16,082 nt of DNA. Source: CAZLHO01 sp964559455. GTDB taxonomy: Bacteria; Krumholzibacteriota; Krumholzibacteriia; LZORAL124-64-63. The position numbers and the translations under genes were made by a program. The notes under the pieces are model-generated. The model was not told where the DNA came from and searched no databases. It saw nothing but the letters and a program-made list of their open reading frames with translations. Shown here one piece after another: positions 1 to 8,867 of this stretch. Position 1 is the first letter of the stretch; every line of letters starts with the position of its first letter. The stretch lies in contig CAZLHO010000059.1 in assembly GCA_964559455.1 (NCBI GenBank), forward strand, positions 1 to 16,082. Reading direction: 5' to 3'.

Positions 1-696
1 GATGGCCAGGATGTACTGGCCGGTCGCCTCGTAGCAACGGCCCAGGAAGTACAGGCCCCGGTCGCTGGATACGCCCTCGAAGAGGGCGATCGCCTCGTCA
101 TAGCGCTCCGCCTGGTAGGCGAAGACGCCCAGGGCGAACTTCACGGCCGGCAGGTCGCGGTAGCCGGGGCGCTGCTCGAGCAGGCGCTCGTAGTCCCGCT
201 GCAGCCCCTGCCAGTCGCCCGTGATCACGAAGGTCTGGCCCAGGGAGAAGAGGGCCTCGCCCGCCAGGAAGCTGTCGCCGTGATCCTTCAGCAGCTGATC
301 GAAGTGGGCGACCGCGGCGTCGAAGCGGCCCAGGTTGAACTCGCACTCGCCGCTGCGCAGGAGCACGCTGGCGGCCAGGTAGGAATCGACGTCGCCCCAG
401 CGCTCCGTCACCTGCTCGTAGCCCAGCAGGGCGCCCGCCCAGTCGCCGTCCCCGAACAGGCATTCGGCGACCATGAACTGGGCCCGCGGCGCCAGGGGGC
501 TCTTGCCGTAGGTGCTGAGGAAGAGCTGGTACTGCTGCATCGCGGCGGACCTGTCGCCGGGCCCGGCGAAGGTCTCGCCGGCGGCCGACCAGAGTTCCTC
601 CTCGCCCAGGACGATCTGCTCCTCGTCGGCCGCCATCGGCGCGACCGTCGCGAGGAGCCCCAGCAGCAGGACCAGGGTGGCGAGCTTCCCTCTCAT
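1..696 (-). CDS. Secreted/periplasmic TPR-repeat protein (C-terminus cut by window edge)
   Basis: The 232 visible residues begin at the ATG at 694-696 and run off the left edge without a stop. Residues 1-23 are a signal peptide (short basic start, then a Leu/Ala/Val-rich core) with likely cleavage after the APMAA segment, before DEEQ. There is no lipobox Cys, so a soluble periplasmic protein is more likely than a lipoprotein. The rest is helical tetratricopeptide-type repeat: helix pairs with paired small and aromatic residues around residues 52-62, 72-98, 107-137, 144-174 and 183-208, plus a further repeat at the edge (GLYFLGRCYEATGQY). The overall look resembles BamD/YbgF-type TPR scaffolds. 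The start overlaps the stop of the upstream barrel gene by one base (TGATG), with an AGAGGA Shine-Dalgarno inside that gene's last codons, so translation is probably coupled. A scaffold role in assembly of the barrel and giant protein is inference from context. Confidence 0.9.
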   Translation of the reverse strand, partial: MRGKLATLVLLLGLLATVAPMAADEEQIVLGEEELWSAAGETFAGPGDRSAAMQQYQLFLSTYGKSPLAPRAQFMVAECLFGDGDWAGALLGYEQVTERWGDVDSYLAASVLLRSGECEFNLGRFDAAVAHFDQLLKDHGDSFLAGEALFSLGQTFVITGDWQGLQRDYERLLEQRPGYRDLPAVKFALGVFAYQAERYDEAIALFEGVSSDRGLYFLGRCYEATGQYILAI

Positions 697-2039
697 CAAT
701 CCTCTCCCTCTTCGGTGTCGCCGGAGCCGCTGATGTCGATGCGGATCGGCGTTCGCGTGCGGTTGTGGAAGCTCAGGACCTCGACGTTGACCGCGTGGTC
801 CCAGACCTGGTCCAGTTCGTCGGTCACGGACATCGTCGCCGTGTATCGACCGTCGCCGACCAGGCGGCCGTTCTCGTCCTCGCCGCCCCAGGTGACCGTC
901 TCCAGGGGCTCGCCGACGCCGGAAAGGCTGCGCACGAGGTTCCCCTCGCCGTCGACGATATCCAGCCGCCAGGACCGGACCCGGCCGTTGACCGCGGTCC
1001 GCACGTCGAACGAGACGCTGCGCTCGTTGCCCGCGGGGCTGAAACGCTCGCGGTTGGCCCGGATGTGGACCCCGTCCGGCACGCCGAACCGCATCGTCGC
1101 GCTGAGAATGCTCGTGCCGCCCAGCTCGTGAGACAGATAGGCGTAATCGAGCTGCCAGTTCTGGTATCGGACGCCGCCGCCGAAACTGTACTCCTCACGC
1201 AGGGAGTCGTAGCCGCCGCGCATGACGACGTTACGCAGCGGCCAGGCCTCGACGCCGGCCTGGAACTTCGGATCCATGAATTCGGTCTTCAGCAGGTCGC
1301 CCAGCGCCAGCACGCGGCCGTTCACCAGGTGCAGGGCGACGCCGCCGCGCACGGTGCGCGCCAGCTTCTCGGGGGTCTCGTTCAGGGTGATCTCCGGGGC
1401 GACCACGTTCTGCACCGACAGGCCCAGGGCCAGGATGTGGTTCGGGCGCAGGTAGGCGCCGACGTCCACGCCCATGCCGCTGCCGGAGTAGCCGTCGATC
1501 TCCTGCGAGACCGACTTGCCGGTCACGCCCCAGCCGTAGCGGTAGTTGCCGCGGGCGTAGCTCAGGGCGAAGACGCCCTCGGTCTCCTTGAAGGTCTCAC
1601 CGAGGTCGATCATCGCGCCGGTGCGCTCGAACTCGCCGCTGCTGACGAAGGTGCCGCTGAAGGCGATCGTGCCCTTGCCGCCGGCGGGCATGCCGAGGGC
1701 CACGAAAGAGTACTTGGTGTCCTCGAAGAGCGTGGCGCCCATGGCCGTCAGCTCGAGGTTCCGCAACTGCGAGAGCCCCGCCGGGTTCCAGTAGGCCGTG
1801 GCGACGTCGCCGCCGAGCCCGGCGCTCGCCCCGCCCAGGGCCAGGGTGCGCGCGCTGCTGCCGTAGCGCAGGTAAGCCCCCGGCGATCCGGCGTCGTAGG
1901 CGCCCCAGGCGCGGCGCGCGGCGACGGCCGAGAGCACCACCAGCAGCAGCACCAGCGCCGTGCGCCGCCAACCGGCGGCGCCCGGGGAGCGCGGGATCCG
2001 GACGGGGTCGTCGTATTTCGGACAGGCTTGGCTTCTCAT
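696..2039 (-). CDS. PorV/PorQ-family outer-membrane beta-barrel with C-terminal FlgD-like Ig domain
   Basis: This 447-residue protein starts at ATG 2037-2039, chosen because AGGAG overlaps the upstream stop codon seven bases before it; the longer open frame to 2252 runs into the upstream gene. A 26-residue N-terminal stretch precedes a hydrophobic signal core at about residues 27-46. Residues 48-330 look like the PorV/PorQ (UPF0164-like) barrel family: AGSPGAYLRYGSSARTLALG, then TAYWNPAGLS, then many alternating Gly/aromatic beta strands ending in SATMRFGVPDG. The family's known roles include the PorV shuttle protein of type IX secretion. Residues about 340-430 are an added FlgD-type Ig domain (FSPAGNERSVSFDV, SWRLDIVDGEGN, VTWGGEDENGRLVGDGRYTA), followed by a short acidic tail. 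Lying ten bases after a giant protein with a FlgD/type IX-like tail, it is a good candidate for that protein's carrier or outer-membrane partner. That partnership is inferred. Confidence 0.88.
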   Translation of the reverse strand: MRSQACPKYDDPVRIPRSPGAAGWRRTALVLLLVVLSAVAARRAWGAYDAGSPGAYLRYGSSARTLALGGASAGLGGDVATAYWNPAGLSQLRNLELTAMGATLFEDTKYSFVALGMPAGGKGTIAFSGTFVSSGEFERTGAMIDLGETFKETEGVFALSYARGNYRYGWGVTGKSVSQEIDGYSGSGMGVDVGAYLRPNHILALGLSVQNVVAPEITLNETPEKLARTVRGGVALHLVNGRVLALGDLLKTEFMDPKFQAGVEAWPLRNVVMRGGYDSLREEYSFGGGVRYQNWQLDYAYLSHELGGTSILSATMRFGVPDGVHIRANRERFSPAGNERSVSFDVRTAVNGRVRSWRLDIVDGEGNLVRSLSGVGEPLETVTWGGEDENGRLVGDGRYTATMSVTDELDQVWDHAVNVEVLSFHNRTRTPIRIDISGSGDTEEGED

Positions 2040-2049
2040 CGCCGGACTC

Positions 2050-5000
2050 CTATTTGACGACTGCGATCTTGCGTCGGATGTCATAACCCTTGCCGGTGAT
2101 CCGGCAGATGTAGCCTCCGTTGGCGACGACGTCCCCGTCGCCGTCGCGGCCGTCCCAGACGAACTGGGCCGTCTCGCCCCCGGCGACGTCGAGGCTGCGC
2201 GCCAGGACCGTGGCGCCGTAGAGGTCGTAGATGACGAGCTGGGCCGGCCCACCGGCGGGGGGGTTGAAGAGGATCATCGTCGACTCCTCGCCCGCGCTGA
2301 AGGGGTTGGGCCGGTTCGTCACCGGCTTGTCGGAATTCATCGCCTGCGTGGTGTAGAGATTCACCGACTGGACGGCCTCCCGCACGCCGCTCTCCTCCTC
2401 GGCGAAGAAGCGGAGAACGTGCAGGCCGGTCTCCTCGGGAAGCAGGTCCGCCAGGGTGAAGGGTCCCGTGTAGGCCGTGCCGGGACGGGGGCCGTCCAGG
2501 CCGTCGACGTCCAGGAAGATGGCCCGGATGCCTTCGGGGTCCTCGGTCGTGGCGGTCAGGGTGATCTCGGTGTCGAAGGTGATGTAGACCCCGTCGGCGT
2601 AGTCGTTGGCCACTCCGCTGTAGGAGATCTCCGTCTCGGGCGGGCCGGCCACCGGCAGCACAGCCCGGAAGGTCTCCAGGTCGCCGCAGGCCACGGTCAG
2701 CACGATGTCCTCGCGGGCGTATTCGGTGGCGGTCAGGGCGACCGTCGCCCGTCCGTCCGCGCGCGTCGTGGCGACGGAGACGGCCAGGCGGCCGGCGCCG
2801 ACGACGCCGTCACCGCCGAGGACGCTGTAGGTCACCGGCAGGTCGGGCACGGGGTTGCCGCCCAGGTCGATCAGGTCGGCGGCCACCGTCACGACGTCGC
2901 CGGGGCGCATCAGACCCGAGAACTCCGCCCCCTCGTCCGTGTAGATGGTGACGTCCATGCCCGCGGCCGCGGCCGGGATCACGGTGATCATCCGGCTCAG
3001 CGCGTCGTCGCCCTCGTCGTCGGTGACGCGCAGGTAGATCACCTCGGAACGGTCGTAGGACTGGCTTGCGAACTCGACGACGCCGTCGATCGTGGCGCCG
3101 AACTGGTAGAGCAGCAGGCCCGCCGGATCCAGTGCCGGATCGGGTCGGACGGCGCCGGTCCAGGCGTTGACCGCGGCCAGGGAGAAGGTCCGGTCGTCGG
3201 AGGTCACGAGCTGGCCGGTCTCGGCGTCGACGCGCCTCACGCTCATCGACCAGGATTCGCCCGCGACCACCGTGTCGGGGGCGACGACGTCGTAGACGAC
3301 GCCCACCGGCACCACCGAGAGGACGCCGCTGCGGCCGGTGCGGCCGTGCACGTCGTCGACCTGGATGACGATGTCCTCGCTGACGCCGTAGGTCTGGTTG
3401 TTGATCACGGCCCGCCCCGTGGCCAGGGTGCCGCCGGGCACGCCGAGCGTGCCCAGGGCCGGGCTCCAGTCGGGTTTCAGGGCGGTCAGGCTGAAGTCGC
3501 CGCCCGTCGCCACCAGGGCGCCGTCCTCGGGATCGACCAACTCGACCGTCATCGCGAAAGTCGAGGGCGGACCGGTGATGACCTCGGCCGGATCCGGCAG
3601 CAGCACGCTGTAGACGGCGTTCTTGACCGGGATGTCCGCCACCCCCGTCGCGGCGCCGGGCTGTTCTGAGTCCTCGGCGTGGACGGTGACCAGGCCCGCC
3701 CCGAGCAGGCTGACCGAGAAGCTGCGGCGGCCGTTGATGAAGGGGACGCCCGCGTCGGCCGGATCCGCCAGCGCCAGCCAGCCGGCGACGGAGGCCGCGA
3801 GGTCGATGCTGCCGGCGTTCAGGGTCGTGATCGGATTGAAGTACTGGTCGACCGCGCGCACCTCGATCGGGAAGGGGATCCCGACGTACTGGGTCTCGGG
3901 CTCGCCGGTCTTGCCCATCAGGGTGGCGGCCCCCGGAATCGCGGTCTCGCCCGGGGCGACGATCTGCAACTGCTTGAAGCCGTCCGGGACCATGCGGCAG
4001 GTGTTGCTGGTCCCGACGACACCGGTGCTGTCGCTGACCACGGCGTAGATCTGCTCGGCCAGGGTGTAGGTCTGGGCGACCACGCCGTAGCCGCCGCCGA
4101 TCAGCTGGCGGTTGATGCCGAAGCTGCCCGTGGCCGGGACGCCGGTCGCCGCGCCGAAGAGCTCGATGTCGACCAGCCGCTCCTGGGCCACGCGCTGGCC
4201 GGTGTTGCTGTCCAGCAACTCGACCGTCAGCGGGAAGGTGCTCGGGCCGCCGACCCGCGCGCTGTCCGGCAGGGTCACGGCGTAGTACAGGCCGCCGGTC
4301 TGCATCCGGATCACGTCGCTGGCCAACTCGCGGCCGATGTCGTCGCGGATGTGGATGACCAGGTCCTCGAGCGTGTCGTAACTCTGGCTGGCGATCACGG
4401 CCACGCCGTTGACCAGTTGGACGTCGGTCACGCCCAGGCTGCCCGCGGCGGTCGACATGTCGGGCTGCAGGGCGGTCAGGGTGATCGCGTTGAAGGCCGA
4501 GGGCTGGGGATAGCCGGTCAGCGGATCGATCAGCCGGATCGTCATCGCGAAGCCGGGCACCGGGCCGGTGGTCGCGGTGGCCGGCACCGTGATCTGGTAG
4601 TAATAGGGGTCCACCAGATTGACCGTGGCCGTCTGGGTCGTCCTGGCGGGATCGGCCAGATCGCCGGCCGTGACGGCCACCGGACCGGCCTGCGTCAGGA
4701 AAGCGTCCACGGCGCGGGTGCCGTTGACGAAGGGGCTGTCGTTGCTGTCCGGGTTGCCCGTCAGGTCGAAGGATCCGTCCGAAGCCTCCAGGTGGACCAC
4801 GCCCGTCGAGGTGGTGTCGGCTACGTTCCAGTGGTGGTCCACGGCGTAGACCGAGATCGGGAAACGGCCGCCGGGCCGCTGCTGGTCGGGCGTGCCGGAC
4901 TTGCCGGTGGCCGCGTAGGCCGGATCGCCCCGGTGGACCGTCTCGCCGGGAAGCACTATCTGCAGCCGCTTGTAGCCGTCGGGCCGCACCGTGAACAGGG

Positions 5001-8000
5001 GGCTGACGCCGGTCAGACCCGTCCCGTCCCAGATCCGGACGTAGACGTTCTCGGCCCGGGTGTAGCTCTGGTCGAAGGTCACCGCGCCCGCATCCAGCCG
5101 CTGCAGCGTCGTGCCGACTTCGCCGATGCCGACCACGCCGGCCTCGTTGCGGAACTCGATGTTGAAATCGCGGTCCTCGGCCACCAGCGTGCCGGTTTCG
5201 ACGTCGCGCAGCTCGACGCTGACAGGGAAGACGGCGGGCGGGCCGGCCCGGGGCGACGGTGTCGTGGGCACCTCGACCACGTACTCGACGCCGTTGCTGA
5301 GCATCGTGATCGGCAGGCTGTAGCCGTGGCGGCCCGAGACGTCCGAGACCTCGAGCACCACGGCCTCGACCGTGTCGTAGGCCTGGGCGCCCAGGGTCAC
5401 CTCGCCGTCCACCAGCTGGGCGGCACCGACGAGCAGGCTTCCGCCCGCCGGCTGCAGGGACGGCGTCAGGGCCCGGATCGTGATCGCGTTCTGGGCGTTG
5501 GTCATCACCACGCCGCCGGCGTCGACCAGGCGCACGGTCATGGCGAAGGCCTGCGGCGGTCCCACCTGAGCGGAAGCCGGGGTCACGATCTCGTACTGGG
5601 CCCCCTGCTGGACCTGGATCACGACCTGCTGACCCTGGATCGCGGGATCGTCCGCGTCGGCGGTGGTCATCGTCACGAAGCCGATCGTCGACAGGGCGAG
5701 CGGGAAGATAATCTCGCCGTCCACCAGCTGCTGGTCGTTGTTCACCGGGTTCGTGGCCGTCAGCGAACCGTCGTCGCTGCTCATGTGGATGGCGCCGCCG
5801 GACCAGGGCACGGTGTTCCAGAAGCGGTCCACGGCGCGCACCGCGACCGGGAACTGCAGCGTGGCGATCTGGGGATCCGGCAGCCCCGACTTGCCGTCGG
5901 CCTCGGGACCGCCCGCCAGGTGGGTCTCGCCGGGGGCGACCAGCATCAGCCGGGCGTAGGCGGCGGCGTCGACGTCGATCAGACTGCTGTCGTTCCGGCT
6001 CGGCTGGGCCAGGTCCCAGGCCTGCAGGACGTGCTGCGTCGCCTCGCGGAAGAAGAGGTCGAAGGCCCCGCTGCCGTCGGCGGCCAGCGCGGCGTTGTTC
6101 ATCGAGACCATCTCGAAGTAGTCGGCGCTCTCCAGATGGACGATGGGGACGGCCGGCACCGGGTTCCACCAGGTATCCACCGCCTGCAGGGCGGCCGTCA
6201 GGGTGTCGCCCGCCGTCACCGGCAGGGGCAGGCCGATCTTGCCGGGAATCTCGCCGGGAGTGGCCGTCTCGCCGGGCAGCAGCAGGCGCAGGCGTTCATA
6301 GGGCCCGGCGAAGACGTCGAAGGGGTCACTGGCGCCGTTCCGGCCGTAGACATCCTCGCGCGCCGAGAGTATGACGCCCGCGCCGGCCTTCGTGATCCGG
6401 ATCGATCCCCGCCAGACGCCGTCGTAGAGGCCGTTGCCGAAGCCGTCGGCCATCGAGACCTGCACCGGGGTCAGCACGTTCGTCCCGTGCGACACCAGCA
6501 GCGTCACGTCGTCGGTGTAGTTCGTCACGTGGTTGCCGTAGCTGTCGCGGGCGATCACGGTGACGTTGGGCAGCAACGATCCGGCCTGATGATCGGGGAT
6601 CGGCTGCAGGATGTCGGCCGGCGACGGGTTCGTCTGGCTGTTGATGCCGATGTCGAAGTGGTCGATCACGCCCGCCGAGACCGGGATCACGGCCAGGCCG
6701 AAGGCCGGCCCCGCGGCGTCGTCCGCCCTCACCGTCTGCTGGTTGGGGTCGGCCAGGGTGAGCAACTGGACCGGATACTGCGACGTGGAACTGAGCAGGG
6801 TCTGGGGAGACGCCGGCAGCGCCGCGGCGGGATCGCTGCTCGAGAAGTCCACCGAGACGGGCAATGCGGGGTCCGAGACGCTGATCGGGTTCCAGTAGGC
6901 GTCGGTGGCGATGACCCGCACGTTGAAGGGGACGCCGGCGTCCTGGGTCGCGGCCGCGCCCAGCTTGCCGTCGCTCTCCATGGTATCGAAGATGCCCGGC
7001 TCCAGGCCCTCGCCCGGAGCCTCGACGACGATGCGGTCGTAGACGTTCGGCACGACCGTCACCGGCGACGAATAGCTCACGCCGATGCCGCCCACCGAGG
7101 CCTGCAGGATCTGCTGCTGGTAGGTGCGATAGACCACGCGCACGTCGGTGGGGGAGCTCAGGGTCAGCATGTTGCCCGGGTAGTCCGGCAGCTCGATGTA
7201 GCCGGTGGGGCTGCCCAGGGTCAGGGTGCGCGAACCCGAGACCAGGTTCGCGAAGCGGTCGACGGGGCGCAGCGTGACCCACTCCAGGACCTGGCCGGCG
7301 GTCACCGTCTGCGGAGCGCCCATGTTGCCGCTGAAGTTCGGGTCGTTTAGCCCGGCCAGCCAGGTCTCTCCGGGATGCGTGAAGAGGATGCGGTCCAGCG
7401 GTCCGGCGTTCACCTGGAAGGCGCCCGATTCCTCGACCACGCCGCCGTTGCTGTCGATGATCAGCTTGGCGCTGAAGGCGCGCTTGGTCACCTGGACCAG
7501 GGCGTCGAGCTGGCCGTCCACGAAGGTCGTGTTGTCCACGATCAGGTAGTCGGCGCTCTCCTCGCTGGCGCCGATGCGCACCCGCATCGAGACGGCCCCG
7601 TTGAACTCGAAGAGGTTGTCGTTGATGTCGTAGGCCCGCACCCGGATCTGGAACGGGATGGTCGTCACCTGGACCTCGGTCGTGTCGAAGACCGCGTAGT
7701 CGAATTCGAAGTGGTCCAGGCCCTCGGGGTTCACCAGCACCCAGGCCTCGGCGTAGTTGCCGCCCACGCCGGTGGGATCGACGCGGATGTAGGTCAGGCC
7801 CGACTGGATCAGGGTGATGCTGTTGTCCAGTTCGGCGTTCGTGGTCATCGAGACGCCGGGCGGCAGCACGACGGCGGGGTCGGGGTCGTTCGTCGACCAG
7901 CTGATGTTCGGGTAGGGCCCGACATCGACGGGGTTCCAGTACTGGTCGATCGCATAGACGTCGACGCCGTTGAAGGGGACGCCCGAGATCTGCGAGAAGG

Positions 8001-8817
8001 GCGTGCCCGACTTGCCGGGCGCGATGCCGGGGGTCGAGGTCTCGCCGGGAAGCAGCAGGATGACGTTGTCCAGCGAGCCCGGTCTCAGCGGCGTGACCAG
8101 GGCGCTGCCCTCGGGCGGTGTGGGCTGCCCGCCGTAGGTCACCGAGTTGACGGCGGTCAGCGTGTTCTCGCGCAGCACGGGGTCGGTGCCCTGGAAGGTC
8201 ACGCTGAGACCGGCGACGCCGAAGACGAAGTCCGCGCCGACCAGGTCGATGGTCGGCCCGGTCGTGAAGTGTCCGACCGCGGCGGAGAGGGTGACGTCGT
8301 CGTCGAAGTTGCGGACGGGGTTGCCCGAGGCGTCCTCGGCGACGACCGTGATCGCCACGGGCTGGCCCACGTACTTGTCCCCGGCGGGCACGGTGATCGC
8401 GAAGTGGTCGACGGGATCGTAGACGTTCATCAGCTGCTCGGCCGGCGGCACCGAGCCGTCGTCGAAGTCGATCACGCGCAGGCGCACGGGCTGGCCGGGC
8501 GCCAGGAAGACGACGTCGTCGAACTGGCGCTCGCCGTTCTGCAGGTAGGCCCGCACCGGCAGGGCGGCCGCCACGTCTGGCGAGACGAGTTCGGCGTTGA
8601 TGAAATCGGCGGCGGTGTCGGTCGAGCCGTCGGCATTGACGGCGCGCACGCGTACGCTGAAGCCGATGTCGGTGGTCACCGCGGGATGGCCGTCCACGAC
8701 CACGGGATTGAGCACCGTGAGCTCGAGATGGTCGAAGGCGTGGGCGGCGCCGGCGAAACCGGCCAGAAAGGCGACCGCGAGGACGGCCGACCAGGCGAAT
8801 CTTTTAGTCGTGAGCAT
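2050..8817 (-). CDS. Giant secreted multi-Ig repeat protein with FlgD/type IX-like C-terminal domain
   Basis: The protein has 2255 residues. I place the start at ATG 8815-8817, which has AGGAG four bases upstream and opens a clean signal peptide (MLTTKRFAWSAVLAVAFLAG, cut after AAHA); an ATG at 8853 would bury it. Domain order: an N-terminal Ig-like module (about 23-133); three Ig-like modules beginning DHFxI/DHFEF near 136, 367 and 717; PGET modules with the Pro near 257, 482, 601 and 848; three tandem PGET-B1-B2 composites at 954-1281, 1282-1613 and 1614-1947; an invasin-like Big module (about 1948-2057); a further Ig-like domain (about 2058-2160); and a terminal NRPNPFS...VWDGRDGDGD...GGYICRI...KIAVVK domain (2166-2255). 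The last is a FlgD-like, type IX-sorting-like tail. No enzymatic motif is visible. A surface fibre or adhesin is the likeliest role (inference). It heads an operon with the barrel and TPR genes. Confidence 0.92.
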   Translation of the reverse strand: MLTTKRFAWSAVLAVAFLAGFAGAAHAFDHLELTVLNPVVVDGHPAVTTDIGFSVRVRAVNADGSTDTAADFINAELVSPDVAAALPVRAYLQNGERQFDDVVFLAPGQPVRLRVIDFDDGSVPPAEQLMNVYDPVDHFAITVPAGDKYVGQPVAITVVAEDASGNPVRNFDDDVTLSAAVGHFTTGPTIDLVGADFVFGVAGLSVTFQGTDPVLRENTLTAVNSVTYGGQPTPPEGSALVTPLRPGSLDNVILLLPGETSTPGIAPGKSGTPFSQISGVPFNGVDVYAIDQYWNPVDVGPYPNISWSTNDPDPAVVLPPGVSMTTNAELDNSITLIQSGLTYIRVDPTGVGGNYAEAWVLVNPEGLDHFEFDYAVFDTTEVQVTTIPFQIRVRAYDINDNLFEFNGAVSMRVRIGASEESADYLIVDNTTFVDGQLDALVQVTKRAFSAKLIIDSNGGVVEESGAFQVNAGPLDRILFTHPGETWLAGLNDPNFSGNMGAPQTVTAGQVLEWVTLRPVDRFANLVSGSRTLTLGSPTGYIELPDYPGNMLTLSSPTDVRVVYRTYQQQILQASVGGIGVSYSSPVTVVPNVYDRIVVEAPGEGLEPGIFDTMESDGKLGAAATQDAGVPFNVRVIATDAYWNPISVSDPALPVSVDFSSSDPAAALPASPQTLLSSTSQYPVQLLTLADPNQQTVRADDAAGPAFGLAVIPVSAGVIDHFDIGINSQTNPSPADILQPIPDHQAGSLLPNVTVIARDSYGNHVTNYTDDVTLLVSHGTNVLTPVQVSMADGFGNGLYDGVWRGSIRITKAGAGVILSAREDVYGRNGASDPFDVFAGPYERLRLLLPGETATPGEIPGKIGLPLPVTAGDTLTAALQAVDTWWNPVPAVPIVHLESADYFEMVSMNNAALAADGSGAFDLFFREATQHVLQAWDLAQPSRNDSSLIDVDAAAYARLMLVAPGETHLAGGPEADGKSGLPDPQIATLQFPVAVRAVDRFWNTVPWSGGAIHMSSDDGSLTATNPVNNDQQLVDGEIIFPLALSTIGFVTMTTADADDPAIQGQQVVIQVQQGAQYEIVTPASAQVGPPQAFAMTVRLVDAGGVVMTNAQNAITIRALTPSLQPAGGSLLVGAAQLVDGEVTLGAQAYDTVEAVVLEVSDVSGRHGYSLPITMLSNGVEYVVEVPTTPSPRAGPPAVFPVSVELRDVETGTLVAEDRDFNIEFRNEAGVVGIGEVGTTLQRLDAGAVTFDQSYTRAENVYVRIWDGTGLTGVSPLFTVRPDGYKRLQIVLPGETVHRGDPAYAATGKSGTPDQQRPGGRFPISVYAVDHHWNVADTTSTGVVHLEASDGSFDLTGNPDSNDSPFVNGTRAVDAFLTQAGPVAVTAGDLADPARTTQTATVNLVDPYYYQITVPATATTGPVPGFAMTIRLIDPLTGYPQPSAFNAITLTALQPDMSTAAGSLGVTDVQLVNGVAVIASQSYDTLEDLVIHIRDDIGRELASDVIRMQTGGLYYAVTLPDSARVGGPSTFPLTVELLDSNTGQRVAQERLVDIELFGAATGVPATGSFGINRQLIGGGYGVVAQTYTLAEQIYAVVSDSTGVVGTSNTCRMVPDGFKQLQIVAPGETAIPGAATLMGKTGEPETQYVGIPFPIEVRAVDQYFNPITTLNAGSIDLAASVAGWLALADPADAGVPFINGRRSFSVSLLGAGLVTVHAEDSEQPGAATGVADIPVKNAVYSVLLPDPAEVITGPPSTFAMTVELVDPEDGALVATGGDFSLTALKPDWSPALGTLGVPGGTLATGRAVINNQTYGVSEDIVIQVDDVHGRTGRSGVLSVVPVGVVYDVVAPDTVVAGESWSMSVRRVDAETGQLVTSDDRTFSLAAVNAWTGAVRPDPALDPAGLLLYQFGATIDGVVEFASQSYDRSEVIYLRVTDDEGDDALSRMITVIPAAAAGMDVTIYTDEGAEFSGLMRPGDVVTVAADLIDLGGNPVPDLPVTYSVLGGDGVVGAGRLAVSVATTRADGRATVALTATEYAREDIVLTVACGDLETFRAVLPVAGPPETEISYSGVANDYADGVYITFDTEITLTATTEDPEGIRAIFLDVDGLDGPRPGTAYTGPFTLADLLPEETGLHVLRFFAEEESGVREAVQSVNLYTTQAMNSDKPVTNRPNPFSAGEESTMILFNPPAGGPAQLVIYDLYGATVLARSLDVAGGETAQFVWDGRDGDGDVVANGGYICRITGKGYDIRRKIAVVK
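2975..3978 (-). repeat. Composite protein repeat, copy 3 (PGET-B1-B2)
   Basis: This third tandem unit of about 334 residues opens FKQLQIVAPGETAIPG, with GKTGEPETQ and AVDQYFNP. B1 opens YSVLLPDPAEVITGPPSTF and B2 opens YDVVAPDTVVAGESWSMSV. Its last B module carries an insertion (an acidic and proline-rich stretch around AVRPDPALDPAG). The right end of the unit in the protein is approximate, just before the AAAAGMDVTIYTDEG linker to the invasin-like module. Confidence 0.8.
3979..4974 (-). repeat. Composite protein repeat, copy 2 (PGET-B1-B2)
   Basis: This second tandem unit of 332 residues opens YKRLQIVLPGETVHRG, with GKSGTPDQQ and AVDHHWN in the PGET module. B1 opens YYQITVPATATTGPVPGF and B2 opens YYAVTLPDSARVGGPSTF. 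Module order and spacing match copy 1 exactly, although the sequences have diverged, which suggests an old duplication of the whole three-module block. Confidence 0.85.
4975..5958 (-). repeat. Composite protein repeat, copy 1 (PGET-B1-B2)
   Basis: This is the first of three tandem in-frame units of 328-334 residues inside the giant protein. The order is a PGET module opening YARLMLVAPGETHLAG and containing GKSGLPD and AVDRFWN, then B1 opening YEIVTPASAQVGPPQAF, then B2 opening YVVEVPTTPSPRAGPPAVF. B modules share the pattern GPPxxFxMTVxLxD, an internal LVDGxVTLxxQxYDTxE and a closing DxxGRxG/TG segment. The boundary is set at the Tyr codon that opens the PGET module. Related units also occur in copies 2 and 3. 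Confidence 0.85.
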
Positions 8818-8867
8818 GGCGCTCCTGCCGCTGCTGAGCCGAAAAGACGTCATTCCCAGGCGCGAGC

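Noticed and set aside
4940..4950. LPGET as a sortase-type LPxTG anchor signal
   Set aside because: The motif is internal, occurs in several modules with variation, and is not followed by a membrane segment and basic tail. The organism looks diderm.
3679..7350. Plus-strand open frame of 1223 codons antisense to the giant protein, and similar long antisense frames at 1960-3669 and 7375-8964
   Set aside because: They are mirror frames of GC-rich repeat coding sequence, rich in Gly, Arg, Asp, His and Val with no domain, no ribosome-binding site and no sensible starts. The minus-strand protein has a signal peptide, coherent repeats and a known C-terminal domain.
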